Below are positions 8,134 through 16,921 of a DNA stretch of 64,000 nt, piece after piece. A model generated the notes under the pieces. It worked only from the letters and a program-made list of their open reading frames with translations. It did not search any database and had not been told where the DNA came from. Numbering within the stretch: position 1 is the first letter of the stretch; each line of letters starts with the position of its first letter. Source of the stretch: Modestobacter roseus (GTDB taxonomy: Bacteria; Actinomycetota; Actinomycetes; Mycobacteriales; Geodermatophilaceae); contig NZ_VLKF01000001.1 of the NCBI RefSeq assembly GCF_007994135.1, positions 434,001-498,000 on the forward strand, read 5' to 3'. Made by a program: the position numbers and the translations under genes.

Positions 8134-8991
8134 ATGACCACCGCCACCACCCCCACGCCCACCTTCGACCTCGGCGGGGACCTCACCGTCCACCGCCTCG
8201 GCTACGGCGCCATGCAGCTCACCGGCGACGGCGTCTGGGGCGAGCCGGCCGACCGGGCCAACGCCGTCCGCGTCGTGCAGGCCGCCGTCGAGCAGGGCGT
8301 CGACTTCATCGACACCGCCGACTCCTACGGCCCGGTGGTCAGCGAGCAGATCATCGCCGACGCGCTGCACCCCTACGCCGACGGCCTGGTCGTGGCCACC
8401 AAGGCCGGCCTGACCCGCACGGGCCCCGGCGAGTGGATCCCGGTCGGCCGCCCGGCCTACCTCAAGCAGCAGGTCGAGCTCTCCCTGCGCAACCTCAAGG
8501 TCGACCGGATCGACCTCATCCAGCTGCACCGCATCGACTCCGAGGTGCCGCTGGCCGACCAGCTCGGCGCCTTCGCCGAGCTCAAGGAGCAGGGCAAGGT
8601 CCGGCACGTCGGCGTCTCCGAGGTCTCCGTCGACGAGCTCAAGGCCGCCCGCGAGATCACCGAGATCGTCAGCGTGCAGAACCTGTACAACCTGACCAAC
8701 CGGCAGAGCCAGGACGTGCTCGACTACGCCACCGCCGAGGGCATCGCCTTCATCCCGTGGTTCCCCATCGCCACCGGTGACCTGGCCAAGCCCGACAGCC
8801 CGGTGGCCGCGGTGGCGAAGGAGCTGGACGCCAGCCCGTCCCAGGTCGCGCTGGCCTGGCTGCTGGCGAAGTCGCCGGTCATCCTGCCGATCCCGGGCAC
8901 CAAGTCGCTGGACCACCTGGCCGAGAACCTCGGTGCGGCCCAGCTGACGCTGACCGACGACGAGATCGCCCGCCTCGACGCGATCGCATAG
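8134..8991 (+). CDS. aldo/keto reductase
   Basis: A 285-residue NADPH-dependent (beta/alpha)8-barrel oxidoreductase. The catalytic tetrad is visible as Asp60 and Tyr65 (DTADSYG), Lys90 (VATKAG) and His132 (LIQLHRID). The cofactor-binding segment near the C terminus reads ILPIPGTKS. The ATG at 8134 is preceded by AGGAGGA at ideal spacing. The sequence resembles the AKR11/YdbC-type general aldehyde reductases. The natural substrate cannot be inferred. It ends 5 nt before copy 2 of the 56-nt repeat. Confidence 0.92.
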   Translation: MTTATTPTPTFDLGGDLTVHRLGYGAMQLTGDGVWGEPADRANAVRVVQAAVEQGVDFIDTADSYGPVVSEQIIADALHPYADGLVVATKAGLTRTGPGEWIPVGRPAYLKQQVELSLRNLKVDRIDLIQLHRIDSEVPLADQLGAFAELKEQGKVRHVGVSEVSVDELKAAREITEIVSVQNLYNLTNRQSQDVLDYATAEGIAFIPWFPIATGDLAKPDSPVAAVAKELDASPSQVALAWLLAKSPVILPIPGTKSLDHLAENLGAAQLTLTDDEIARLDAIA

Positions 8992-8996
8992 GCGAA

Positions 8997-9052
8997 GGAC
9001 CCCCTTGCCCCCCGCCACTCGCAGGCTCGCGGCGGGTCCCTGCAAGGGGGCC
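8997..9052. repeat. 56-nt hairpin repeat, copy 2 (convergent gap)
   Basis: Copy 2 is inverted relative to the one at 6067-6122. The outer arms are CCCCCTTGC and GCAAGGGGG. Compared with copy 1 the C-G pair has become T-A, so both partners changed together. In the inner stem the G-U pair has moved by three positions. It sits directly after the aldo/keto reductase stop, facing the epimerase gene. Confidence 0.8.
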
Positions 9053-9056
9053 GAAC

Positions 9057-9102
9057 GTGGACGGGCGGCGGGAGCTCTCCGAGCCCCGCGCCGCCCGTCC
9101 AC
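9057..9102. terminator. second hairpin after aldo/keto reductase
   Basis: A perfect 14-bp stem (GTGGACGGGCGGCG at 9057-9070 with its complement at 9089-9102) encloses an 18-nt loop. It lies between the convergent aldo/keto reductase and epimerase genes, adjoining the repeat hairpin, and probably acts as the terminator for the epimerase side. Confidence 0.6.
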
Positions 9103-9133
9103 ACCGGCCCAGGGGCCGGGTGGTCCGTGGTCC

Positions 9134-10213
9134 CTAGGCGGGGGTGTGCTCGGGGCCGGTGCCCGGGTGCAGCAGCGGGCCGGTGTGGCCGCCGCCCGCG
9201 CCCAGCGCCGCCACGAACTCGCGCAGCAGGTCCCCGCCGTTGTGCTTCGCCCGCCACCCCAGCTGGGTGCGCGCCTTCGTGGTGTCCATCGGCGGCACCC
9301 CGATGCCGAGGTCGAGCCAGCCCGGCTCGATCTGCAGCACCCGGGCGGTGAACGCGGCCTGCATGCCGGCCCGCAGCACCGCGGCCGGCACCGGCACCCG
9401 CCGGCTGCCCACGGCCCGGGCCAGCCCGTCGGCGTCGAAGTGCGGCGGGGCGGTCACGTTGAACGCCCCCGCTGCCCGCCGGTCCAGCACCCGGGTGATC
9501 AGGTCGGCGACGTCGCCGGCGTGCACGAACCCCAGGTGCAGCGACCCGGGCAGCGGCAGCGGCAGCACCTTCGCGACCGGCCCCGGGACCGCCCGGGCGA
9601 CGGGGAAGAGCAGCGGCCCGAGGAAGTAGCGCCCGATCTCACTGGCGGCGTCGGGCTGCAGCACCAGCGTCGGCCGGATCGGCGAGACCGTCACCTCGGG
9701 GTGCGCGGCGTCGTGGTCGCGCAGCAGCTGCTCGACGGCGGACTTCTGCCGGCTGTACTGCGAGCTGGGGATGCCGGTGGTCGGCCAGTCCTCGCCGACC
9801 GGGTCCACCTGCGGGCCGGCGGCATAGGTGCCGATCGAGGACAGCGCCACCACGTGCGCCACCCCGGCCCGGCCGGCGGCGGCCAGCACCCGGCGGGTGC
9901 CCTCGACGTTCACCCGGTGCAGCAGATCCGGCTCCCGGTCAGGGATCAGCGCCCAGGCCGAGTGGACGACGGCGTCGGCGCCGGCGAGGAACTCGTCGAG
10001 CACCGGCTCGCTGGCCGCCTCGCCCAGATCGGCGGTGTACCAGCGCACCCCCGCGTAGGGCTCGGTCTCCGGTGGCCGGCGGCGGGCCAGCCCGCGCACC
10101 TCGGCGACCCCGGCGTCGGCCAGGGCGCGCAGCAGCGCCGTCCCGACGTTGCCGGAGGCGCCGGTGACCGCCACGGTCATGCCCGACAGGTGTCCGCTGG
10201 GGAGCTCAGCCAT
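9134..10213 (-). CDS. NAD-dependent epimerase/dehydratase (extended SDR)
   Basis: A 359-residue extended short-chain dehydrogenase/reductase. The Rossmann motif TGASGNVG lies near residues 18-25. The catalytic Ser is in VVALSSIGTYA and the Tyr/Lys pair in YSRQKSA. A C-terminal segment varies between substrates. The ATG at 10213 is taken as start; an ATG at 10180, closer to the Rossmann strand, is an alternative. Relatives act on nucleotide sugars or steroid-like and flavonoid substrates. The substrate here is unknown. It stands alone between the repeat region and the PAS-PP2C gene. Confidence 0.87.
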   Translation of the reverse strand: MAELPSGHLSGMTVAVTGASGNVGTALLRALADAGVAEVRGLARRRPPETEPYAGVRWYTADLGEAASEPVLDEFLAGADAVVHSAWALIPDREPDLLHRVNVEGTRRVLAAAGRAGVAHVVALSSIGTYAAGPQVDPVGEDWPTTGIPSSQYSRQKSAVEQLLRDHDAAHPEVTVSPIRPTLVLQPDAASEIGRYFLGPLLFPVARAVPGPVAKVLPLPLPGSLHLGFVHAGDVADLITRVLDRRAAGAFNVTAPPHFDADGLARAVGSRRVPVPAAVLRAGMQAAFTARVLQIEPGWLDLGIGVPPMDTTKARTQLGWRAKHNGGDLLREFVAALGAGGGHTGPLLHPGTGPEHTPA

Positions 10214-10325
10214 GTCGGCGGCCTACCCGCGCAGCCGCCGGTCCACCCCTCAGCCGGCGACGGGCGGCCGGGCGGAGGTCGGCTCGGCGCTCACCCCGAA
10301 CGCCTGCCCGGCGTGGCGGCGGGGT

Positions 10326-11618
10326 TCACCCGCCGGCCCCGGTCAGCGGTCCGGGCAGCCGCGTGGCGCCGGCCTCCGCGGGCCGCGGTCGGTCCTCGGG
10401 GTGGGCGCGCACGGCGAGCAGCGCGACGTCGTCGGCCGCGGAGCCGGGCACCAGCCGGGTCAGCAGGGTGTCGCACAGCTCCTCGAGCGGAGTGCGCCCT
10501 AGGTCGCGCAGCGCCTCCTGGAGGGCGGCGAGCCCGGCATCGAGGTCGGAGCCCGGCCGCTCGACCAGGCCGTCGGTGAACATCAGCAGCGTGCTGCCGT
10601 CGGGCAGGTCGACGTCGTGCTCGTGCCGCGCCGTGTCGGCGGTGACCCCGAGCATCAGGTCCGCGGTGGTGGCCAGCGCCTGGGAGGTGCCGTCGGCGGC
10701 CAGCAGCACCGGCGGCAGGTGACCGGCGTTGCTCCACCGCAGGACACGGCCGCCGGTGCCGGCCCGGCGCTCGACCCGGGCCAGCACCGCGGTGGCCAGG
10801 GTGCTCACCGCCAGCCCGGCGGCCGCGTGCTCGGTGCGGGACAGCGTCGCCGGCAGCGGTTCGTCGTTGTCGTAGGCGAGGGCGCGCAGCAGCCCGCGCA
10901 GCTGCCCCATCGCGGCCGCGGCGTCGCTGTCGTGCCCGACGACGTCGCCGATCACGAGCACGGTCGCGCCGTCGGGCTGCAGGAACGCGTCGTACCAGTC
11001 GCCGCCGACCTGCGCGCCGGAGGCGGCCGGCAGGTAGCGCACCACCAGGTGCAGGTGGTCCGGCTGCGGCGGCGGGGTGAGCAGCGCCTGCTGCAGCCGG
11101 TCGGAGAGCGCGCGGTCCTCGGCGGCCCGGCGGGCGATCTCGCGCAGCCGGGCGGCCTCGGCCTCGGCGGCCTGCCGTTCGGTGAGGTCGCGGAAGGAGA
11201 CGACGACGCCGGTCACCCGCCCGTCCTCGACCGTGGGCACGGCGACCAGGTCGACGGGGACGGCGTGCCCGTCGCGGTGCCAGAACACCTCGTCGGCGGC
11301 GTGCACCGTCTCCCCGGTGCGCAGCGCACGCCACACCCCGCACTCCTCGACCGGCAGCCGGGTGCCGTCGGGGCGCCGGGCGTGGATGAGCTCGTGCTGG
11401 TTGCTGCCGAGCTGGACGGCCTCCGGGTACCCGGTGGCCCGCTCCGCGGCGGGGTTGACGAACTCCACGCGGCCGTCGGCGTCCAGGCCGTAGATGCCGT
11501 CGGCGGTGTTGTCCAGGATCTTGCGGGACAGCTCCAGTGCTCGGGAGAGCTCCGCCTCGACGGCCTGCAACCGGACGACGTCCGCGGAGTGCTGGGCGGG
11601 GGTCCGGCGGTCCGGCAT
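10326..11618 (-). CDS. PAS domain PP2C (SpoIIE/RsbU-type) phosphatase
   Basis: A 430-residue protein. An N-terminal PAS domain (ILDNTADGIYGLDADGRVEFVNPAAERATGY to FRDLTERQ) is joined by a short coiled coil to a PP2C-like SpoIIE domain. Catalytic metal-site motifs are present: GGDWYDAF, IGDVVGHD, MFTDGLVE and ADDVALLAV. Proteins of this type dephosphorylate anti-anti-sigma factors (STAS proteins) and so release alternative sigma factors in partner-switching stress pathways. The ATG at 11618 follows GGAGGAG; the frame extends 9 codons further. No STAS partner is in the window, though an HATPase anti-sigma-like gene lies at 15804. Confidence 0.9.
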   Translation of the reverse strand: MPDRRTPAQHSADVVRLQAVEAELSRALELSRKILDNTADGIYGLDADGRVEFVNPAAERATGYPEAVQLGSNQHELIHARRPDGTRLPVEECGVWRALRTGETVHAADEVFWHRDGHAVPVDLVAVPTVEDGRVTGVVVSFRDLTERQAAEAEAARLREIARRAAEDRALSDRLQQALLTPPPQPDHLHLVVRYLPAASGAQVGGDWYDAFLQPDGATVLVIGDVVGHDSDAAAAMGQLRGLLRALAYDNDEPLPATLSRTEHAAAGLAVSTLATAVLARVERRAGTGGRVLRWSNAGHLPPVLLAADGTSQALATTADLMLGVTADTARHEHDVDLPDGSTLLMFTDGLVERPGSDLDAGLAALQEALRDLGRTPLEELCDTLLTRLVPGSAADDVALLAVRAHPEDRPRPAEAGATRLPGPLTGAGG

Positions 11619-11690
11619 GGGGTGGGGCTCCTCCTCGAGGTGCACGGGTGCCCCCAGCCTGCCGCACGCCCGGTCGGCGGCTCCGGCGGG

Positions 11691-12523
11691 TCAGTCGGAG
11701 GTGCGCACGTGCGCGGTGACCAGCTCACCGACCCGCTCGGCGGCGAGCTCGGGCAGCCAGTGGTCGACGTCCTCGAGCACCTCGAGCGCGTAGGGCGCGG
11801 CCACGAACTGCCGGGTGGCCTCGGTCGCGGCGCGCCCCAGGAAGGTGTCCTGCGCGCCCCACACGTGCAGCGTCGGGACCCGCACGCGGCCGACCGGATC
11901 ACGGCCGGCCAGCGGCAGGGCCCGGTACCAGTTGAGCGCGGCGGTCAGCGCCCCCGGTTCCCGCATCCGCTCGACGTAGCGGTCGACGAGGGCCTCGGGC
12001 AGCCCGCTGCGCCGCAGCATCCGCCGCAGCCCCGTGCCGCCGCCGGCGAGCAGCACGGCTTCCGGGGCGGCGGGCAGCTGGAAGAAGCCGACGTACGCCG
12101 AGCGCAGCGCCTGGTCGCTGTGCCCCAGCGCCTGTGCCATCGCGGCCGGGTGCGGCACCGACAGCGCGGTGAGGGTGCGCACCCGCCACGGGTGCCACGC
12201 GGCCAGCGCCCAGCCGACGATGCCACCCCAGTCGTGGCCCACGACGTGCGCGCTCTCCAGCCCGGCGGCCTGCAGCAGCGCCAGCACGTCGTCGGCCGCC
12301 TCGCGCAGCCGGTAGGCGGCGCGGCCGGCGGGCCGGGCGCCGGGGAGTAGCCGCGCTGGTCCGGCGCCAGGGTGCGCAGCCCCGCGGAGTGCAGGACCGG
12401 GCTCAGCCGGTCGAACGCACCGGAGTCCTGCGGGAAGCCGTGCAGCAGCACGACCGGCTCGCCGTCGGCCGGGCCGGCGTCCCGGACGTCGAACACGAGG
12501 TCACCGCGGCGGAAGGAGTCCAT
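11691..12523 (-). pseudogene. alpha/beta hydrolase, epoxide hydrolase-like, frameshifted
   Basis: Two overlapping minus-strand frames together encode one alpha/beta hydrolase of about 277 residues. The first (from ATG 12523) holds the oxyanion segment LLHGFPQD and APDQRGYSP. The second holds the nucleophile elbow VGHDWGG (Asp, as in epoxide hydrolases and dehalogenases) and the C-terminal catalytic His in DVDHWLPEL. Restoring one G near 12340-12345 gives a continuous DQRGYSPGARPAGRAAYRL reading, which is what the family predicts. The total length, 833 nt, is one short of a multiple of three. It is either a recent loss of function or a base-calling error in a G/C run. Confidence 0.8.
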
Positions 12524-12553
12524 GCCCCGGTCACTGCCCGGCCCGCCCCCGGA

Positions 12554-15084
12554 TCACTCCGGCAGGACGTGGGAGAACACCGACCGCGGTGCGCCGTCCC
12601 GGTCGCGCACCACCGAGACCCGCACCAGCGCCGGCACCGTCGAGCCGTCGGTGTGCACGAAGGCGGTGGACAGCTCGGTCACCCCGGTGAACTCGGTGAA
12701 GAGACCGGCGACGGCGGGCCGCTCCGGCGCCGGGGTGAGCTCCTGCACGTGGCAGTCGCGCAGCTCCTCGGTCGTGGTGCCCAGCAGCGCGGCGAACGCC
12801 TTGTTCACCCGCAGCAGCCGGCCGTCCATCCGGGTCAGCGTCATCCCGATCGGGGCGTCGTCGAAGGCGTGCCGGAACATCGCCTCGCTGGCGGCCAGCT
12901 CCCGCCGCGCCTCGACGGTGGCGGTGACGTCCCGGGAGACCGACAGCACCTCCCGCACCCGGCCGTCGTCGTCGCGCAGCTGCCGGGTCTCGCTCTCCAG
13001 CCAGCGGAGGTCGCCGTCGCGGTGCACGTACCGGTGCACGGCGGTGCCGTCGAGCACGTGGGCGGCCAGCTCCGGGTCGGCGATCAGCCGGCCCAGGTCC
13101 TCGCGGTGCAGCAGGTCGCCGATCGACCGGCCGATCAGCTCCTGCGGGAGCCAGCCGAGGATCGGGCCGCTGCTGGCGGAGGCGTAGCTGATCCGCAGGT
13201 CCGGGGCGGTGACCAGCACCAGCTCGTCGTTGCCCCCGAGCGGCAGCACCGCGCTGCTCCCGGCCCCGGCCGGGGGCCGCTCACCGCGCGCCTCGACAGC
13301 CGCTCGGTGAGCGCGGGGGAGGCCGGCTCGGGCTTGCCGAACAGCCAGCCCTGGGCCGCGTCGCAGCCCATCGCGATCAGCTGCCGGGCCTGCTCGTCGG
13401 ACTCGACGCCCTCGGCCAGCACCCGGCGGCCCAGGCTGTGCGCGGCCTCGACCACCAGCCGGACCAGCACCGCGTCGGCGGTGTCGCTGGCCACCCGCTC
13501 GACGAAGGACCGGTCGATCTTCACCAGGTCCAGCGGCAGCGCGCGCAGCAGGCTCAGCGCCGAGTGCCCGGCGCCGAAGTCGTCCAGCGCGAGCCGCACG
13601 CCCAGGTCGCGGACCTGGGTGAGCCGGGCCGCGGTGGCGCCCAGGTCGGTGATCGCGGCCGTCTCGGTGATCTCCAGGCACAGCCGCTCGGGGGCCAGGC
13701 CGCTGTCGGCCAGCGCCCGCACGACGTCGTCGAGGAAGTCGCGCTGGGCCAGCTGGACGGCGGAGACGTTGACCGCGACCGTGGCGGCGACGCCGGTCGG
13801 CCCGGCCGGCCAGCCCGCGGCCTCCCGGCAGGCGGTCTGCAGCACCCAGCGGCCCAGGTCGACGATCAGCCCGGTCTGCTCGGCCAGCGGGATGAACCGG
13901 TCGGGCGGGACGACGCCGAGCTCGGCGTCGTCCCAGCGGGCCAGCGCCTCGACCCCGGTGACCTGCCCGCCCGGCAGCGCCACGACCGGCTGGTAGTGCA
14001 GCGCCAGTCCACCGGTCTCGATGGCGTGCCGCAGCCGGCGCTCCATCTCGTGCCGGGCGCGGACGACGTCGGAGGTCTCGGCCTCGGCCAGCAGCTCGCT
14101 GTCGAAGTGCGCGACCCGGCCGCGGCCCAGCGACTTGGCGCGGTACATCGCCAGGTCGGCCTGGTGCAGCAGGTCGTCCAGCGACACCGGCAGCCGGCCG
14201 TCGGACCCGGCCACCCCGACGCTCGCGCCCAGGCTCACCAGGTGCTCGGCCGGCCCGTCGGCGCCGAGCGCGCTGACCACGAACGGCGCGGCCGCGGCCA
14301 GCACGATCCGGTCGGCCAGCGCGCTGCGCTGCTCAGCGCTCATCGCCGTACCGGTCACCACGGCGAACTCGTCGCCGGAGAGCCGGACCACCAGGTCCTC
14401 GGCGCGGGCGACCCCGCGCAGCCGGCGGGCGAACTCCACCAGCACCTGGTCACCGGCGCTGTGCCCGAGGTGGTCGTTGACGTCCTTGAACCGGTCCAGG
14501 TCGATGTAGCAGAGCACGCCCTGGCTGTCGGTCTGCCGGAGCCGCTCGAGCAGAGAGATCCGGTTGGGCAGCCCGGTCAGCGGGTCGTGCAGCGCCTGCC
14601 AGGCGTACTGCCGGGCCAGGTGCTCGAACAGTGCGGTGACCGGTACCACCAGCAGCCGGTTCCCCGGCGCGGTCACCACGACGGCGTCCAGCAGGTGGTC
14701 GCCCGCCGCGCGCCGCTCCACCACGGCGGCGGCCGCCTGCGGCACCGGAGCACCGGCGGGGAAGCGCAGGGTCGCCGGTACGCCCAGGTCGGAGAGGTCG
14801 CGGCGGGCGTGCACCAGCCGGCCGTAGCCGAGCCGGCCGGTCATCGATACCTCGAACCAGGACCGGCTGACCAGCACCGGCGCCTCGGGTCGGTCGGTGA
14901 CCACCCAGCGCAGCCCCGCGTCCCGGCGGAACAGGGCGTCGAGGGCGGCCAGCGGCATCTGCGGGGGCACCAGCCGGGCCGGCACCGCCAGGTCGCCCAG
15001 CGTGGTGCCCGTCGTGCCTGGCTCGTCGGGGTCCGGCACCGCGAGTGCCGAGGTGGCGGACGCCACCGTCCCGGTGCTGGTCAT
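12554..15084 (-). pseudogene. CBS-like/GGDEF/EAL/PAS cyclic-di-GMP protein, frameshifted
   Basis: Intact reading would give about 843 residues. The ATG at 15084 (GGGGAGGA upstream) begins a CBS-like N-terminal region. A GGDEF domain follows (RLSGDEFAVV, with an inhibitory-site RAED just before it), then a complete EAL domain (VEALARW, NVSAVQL, LEITET, ALDDFGAG, VKIDRSF, LAEGVE, AQGWLFG). Two PAS domains (from about 13260 down to 12554) continue in a different frame. The switch lies between about 13260 and 13330 and needs one extra base. Without it the first frame runs into unrelated residues and stops at 13135. The alternative is a separate PAS-only gene starting at a GTG near 13250. The enzyme would make and/or degrade c-di-GMP. 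Confidence 0.78.
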
Positions 15085-15239
15085 CGACCCTCGTCCTCCC
15101 CGGACCGCCGGGTGACGGTCGTCGGGACGAATGATGATCATGAACCGTGGGGCGCGGCGATGCCCTCTCACCCGTCCGGGTCGGCGCCGCCGGGGAGCCC
15201 CTGCGGGCGCCCGAGGCCGCGGTCGGGGACGATGGTCGC

Positions 15240-15791
15240 GTGGTGGCACCCGTGGCGCGTGAGCTGATCGTCCTGGTCGACGACGACGGGACGGAGATCG
15301 GCACGCTGCCCAAGTCGCTGGTGCACCACGGCGAGACCCCGCTGCACCGTGCCTTCTCCGCCTACCTCTTCGACGAGGCCGGACGCCTGCTGGTCACCCG
15401 CCGCGCCGAGGACAAGGCGACCTTCCCGGGCATGTGGACCAACACCGTCTGCGGGCACCCGGGTCCGGGGGAGGACGACCCGACGGCGATCGCGCGCCGG
15501 GCGCGCTACGAGCTGGGCCTCGGGGTCGCCGACCTGCGCCCGGCGGTGCCGTCCTACCGCTACCGGGCGGTGTTCCGCGGCGTGGTGGAGAACGAGATCT
15601 GCCCGGTGTGGATCGGTCGCTTCACCGGCACCCCGGCACCCGAACCGACCGAGGTCGGTGAGTGGGAGGTGCTGGACTGGGCGGAGTTCCGGGCCCGCCA
15701 GGAGGCGCAGCTCGACGACGCCTGGTCACCCTGGTGCCGCGAGCAGGCCCGGCTCATCGAGGCCGCCGGCCTCGTGCCGACCGGGGCCTGA
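15240..15791 (+). CDS. idi: isopentenyl-diphosphate delta-isomerase (type I)
   Basis: A 183-residue Nudix-fold IPP isomerase that interconverts isopentenyl and dimethylallyl diphosphate for isoprenoid synthesis. Visible family features are the PLHRAFSAYLFDEAGRLLVTRRA opening, the active-site Cys in TNTVCGHP, the metal ligands around HPGPGEDD, and ENEICPVWIG, which carries the catalytic glutamate region. The GTG at 15240 (GGGGA upstream) is preferred; in-frame GTGs at 15243 and 15252 are possible. The gene stands alone, facing the HATPase gene, so no pathway neighbours help. Confidence 0.93.
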   Translation: MVAPVARELIVLVDDDGTEIGTLPKSLVHHGETPLHRAFSAYLFDEAGRLLVTRRAEDKATFPGMWTNTVCGHPGPGEDDPTAIARRARYELGLGVADLRPAVPSYRYRAVFRGVVENEICPVWIGRFTGTPAPEPTEVGEWEVLDWAEFRARQEAQLDDAWSPWCREQARLIEAAGLVPTGA

Positions 15792-15803
15792 CGGGTCTCC
15801 TCG

Positions 15804-16790
15804 TCAGGCGCGCACGACGAGCCGGACGGTGCAGCCCTGACCGCTGTCGTCGGCCGCGGTGGTGGTGAGGGTGTCGACCGACCGGCGGGCCAGCCACAGC
15901 CCCATCCCGCCGACGGCCATGTCGCCGTGCGCGGGGCCGTAGCCCACCAGCGGGTCGTCGAAGGACGTGCCCCGGTCGGTCACCGCGCACAGCAGCCGCT
16001 CCGGGGTGCACCACAGCTTCACGTCGACCGGGGGCACGCCGTGCTCGGCGGCGTTCGCGGTCACCTCGTCGATGGCCAGCACGAAGTCCTGCGCGGCCTC
16101 CTCGGTCAGGGCGCTGTCGGCCAGCGCCTGGCGCAGCGCCCTGCGCAGGGCCCGCATGTCGTCGAGGTCGATGACCGACAGCGTGGGCTCGGTGGCCTCC
16201 AGCGGATCGGGCACCAGCGCCCGCTCCACCTCGCGCAGCAGCTCGTCGGGCGCCCGGTAGTCGGGGTTGCGCAGGACGCCCTCCTCGGTCAGCAGCCACG
16301 GGTGGGTCGCCCGGGCCACCGCCTGCGCGTCCACGCCGTCCAGCTCGCCGAGAGCGGGGGTGAGCAGGCACAGGTGGTCGACCGGGCGCTCGGCCAGCAC
16401 GTGGTTGAGCAGCGCCTCGGTCTGCGCCCACGACCTCCAGTCGTCCGGGTCACCGGGGCCGGTCACCAGGTGCAGCCGGCGCCCGTCGTCCGGGAGCTCG
16501 CGGTCGACCAGGGAGCCGATCGCGGCGATGGCGTTCGGCGGGCGGTCGTCCAGCGCCTCCGCGGGGTGCACGTGCACGTCCTCCGGGTGGCCCACGGCGA
16601 CCAGCAGCTGGGTGGCCACCGGCTCGGTGCAGGCGACCACCACCGGTTCACCGGCGTCGAGGGCGGCCCGCAGCACCGGCCCCACGAGCGCCGCGACGTC
16701 CTCGCCAGGGCGCACCACGTGGCCGATGTGCCGGTAGCCACGCACCGCCGGGCTCGGTGACGGATCGACCTGCTGCTGGGCGTGCTCCAC
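15804..16790 (-). CDS. MEDS-domain anti-sigma-type HATPase (RsbA-like)
   Basis: A 328-residue two-domain protein. Residues about 20-190 form a MEDS (DcmR-type sensory) domain, with a typical start GYRHIGHVVRPGEDVAALVGPVLRAAL. The C-terminal ~130 residues are a GHKL HATPase_c_2 domain with the N-box VLAIDEVTANAAEHG and the G-box VGGMGLWLARRSVD. This architecture is annotated in actinobacteria as an RsbA-type anti-sigma regulatory protein. It is expected to bind or phosphorylate partners in sigma-factor partner switching. The GTG at 16790 is favoured by GGAGGAGG upstream, although its spacing is long; the frame opens at 16862. Confidence 0.82.
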   Translation of the reverse strand: MEHAQQQVDPSPSPAVRGYRHIGHVVRPGEDVAALVGPVLRAALDAGEPVVVACTEPVATQLLVAVGHPEDVHVHPAEALDDRPPNAIAAIGSLVDRELPDDGRRLHLVTGPGDPDDWRSWAQTEALLNHVLAERPVDHLCLLTPALGELDGVDAQAVARATHPWLLTEEGVLRNPDYRAPDELLREVERALVPDPLEATEPTLSVIDLDDMRALRRALRQALADSALTEEAAQDFVLAIDEVTANAAEHGVPPVDVKLWCTPERLLCAVTDRGTSFDDPLVGYGPAHGDMAVGGMGLWLARRSVDTLTTTAADDSGQGCTVRLVVRA

Positions 16791-16921
16791 GGGGCGGGCC
16801 CGCCTCCTCCGTCGGTTGCTGTGACGCGGGGTCTGTGCCCGAGGAACGTGATCGGGAACCATCGGACGCGGCAGGTCACACCGGCCGGCATGCGCGGGCG
16901 GCTCCCGGTGTTCCCACCGCC

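Noticed and set aside
10291-11667. 458-residue alternative frame over the PAS-PP2C gene
   Set aside because: It is a shadow of the PP2C gene in another frame, Arg/Ala-rich and without domains. The 430-residue frame contains all catalytic motifs.
13250-13265. Independent start for a PAS-only gene at the GTG before LPLGGNDEL
   Set aside because: A GGGAG site is present, but the result would be a PAS-PAS protein with no output, overlapping the EAL frame by about 120 nt. A single missing base explains the data more simply. Kept as an alternative.
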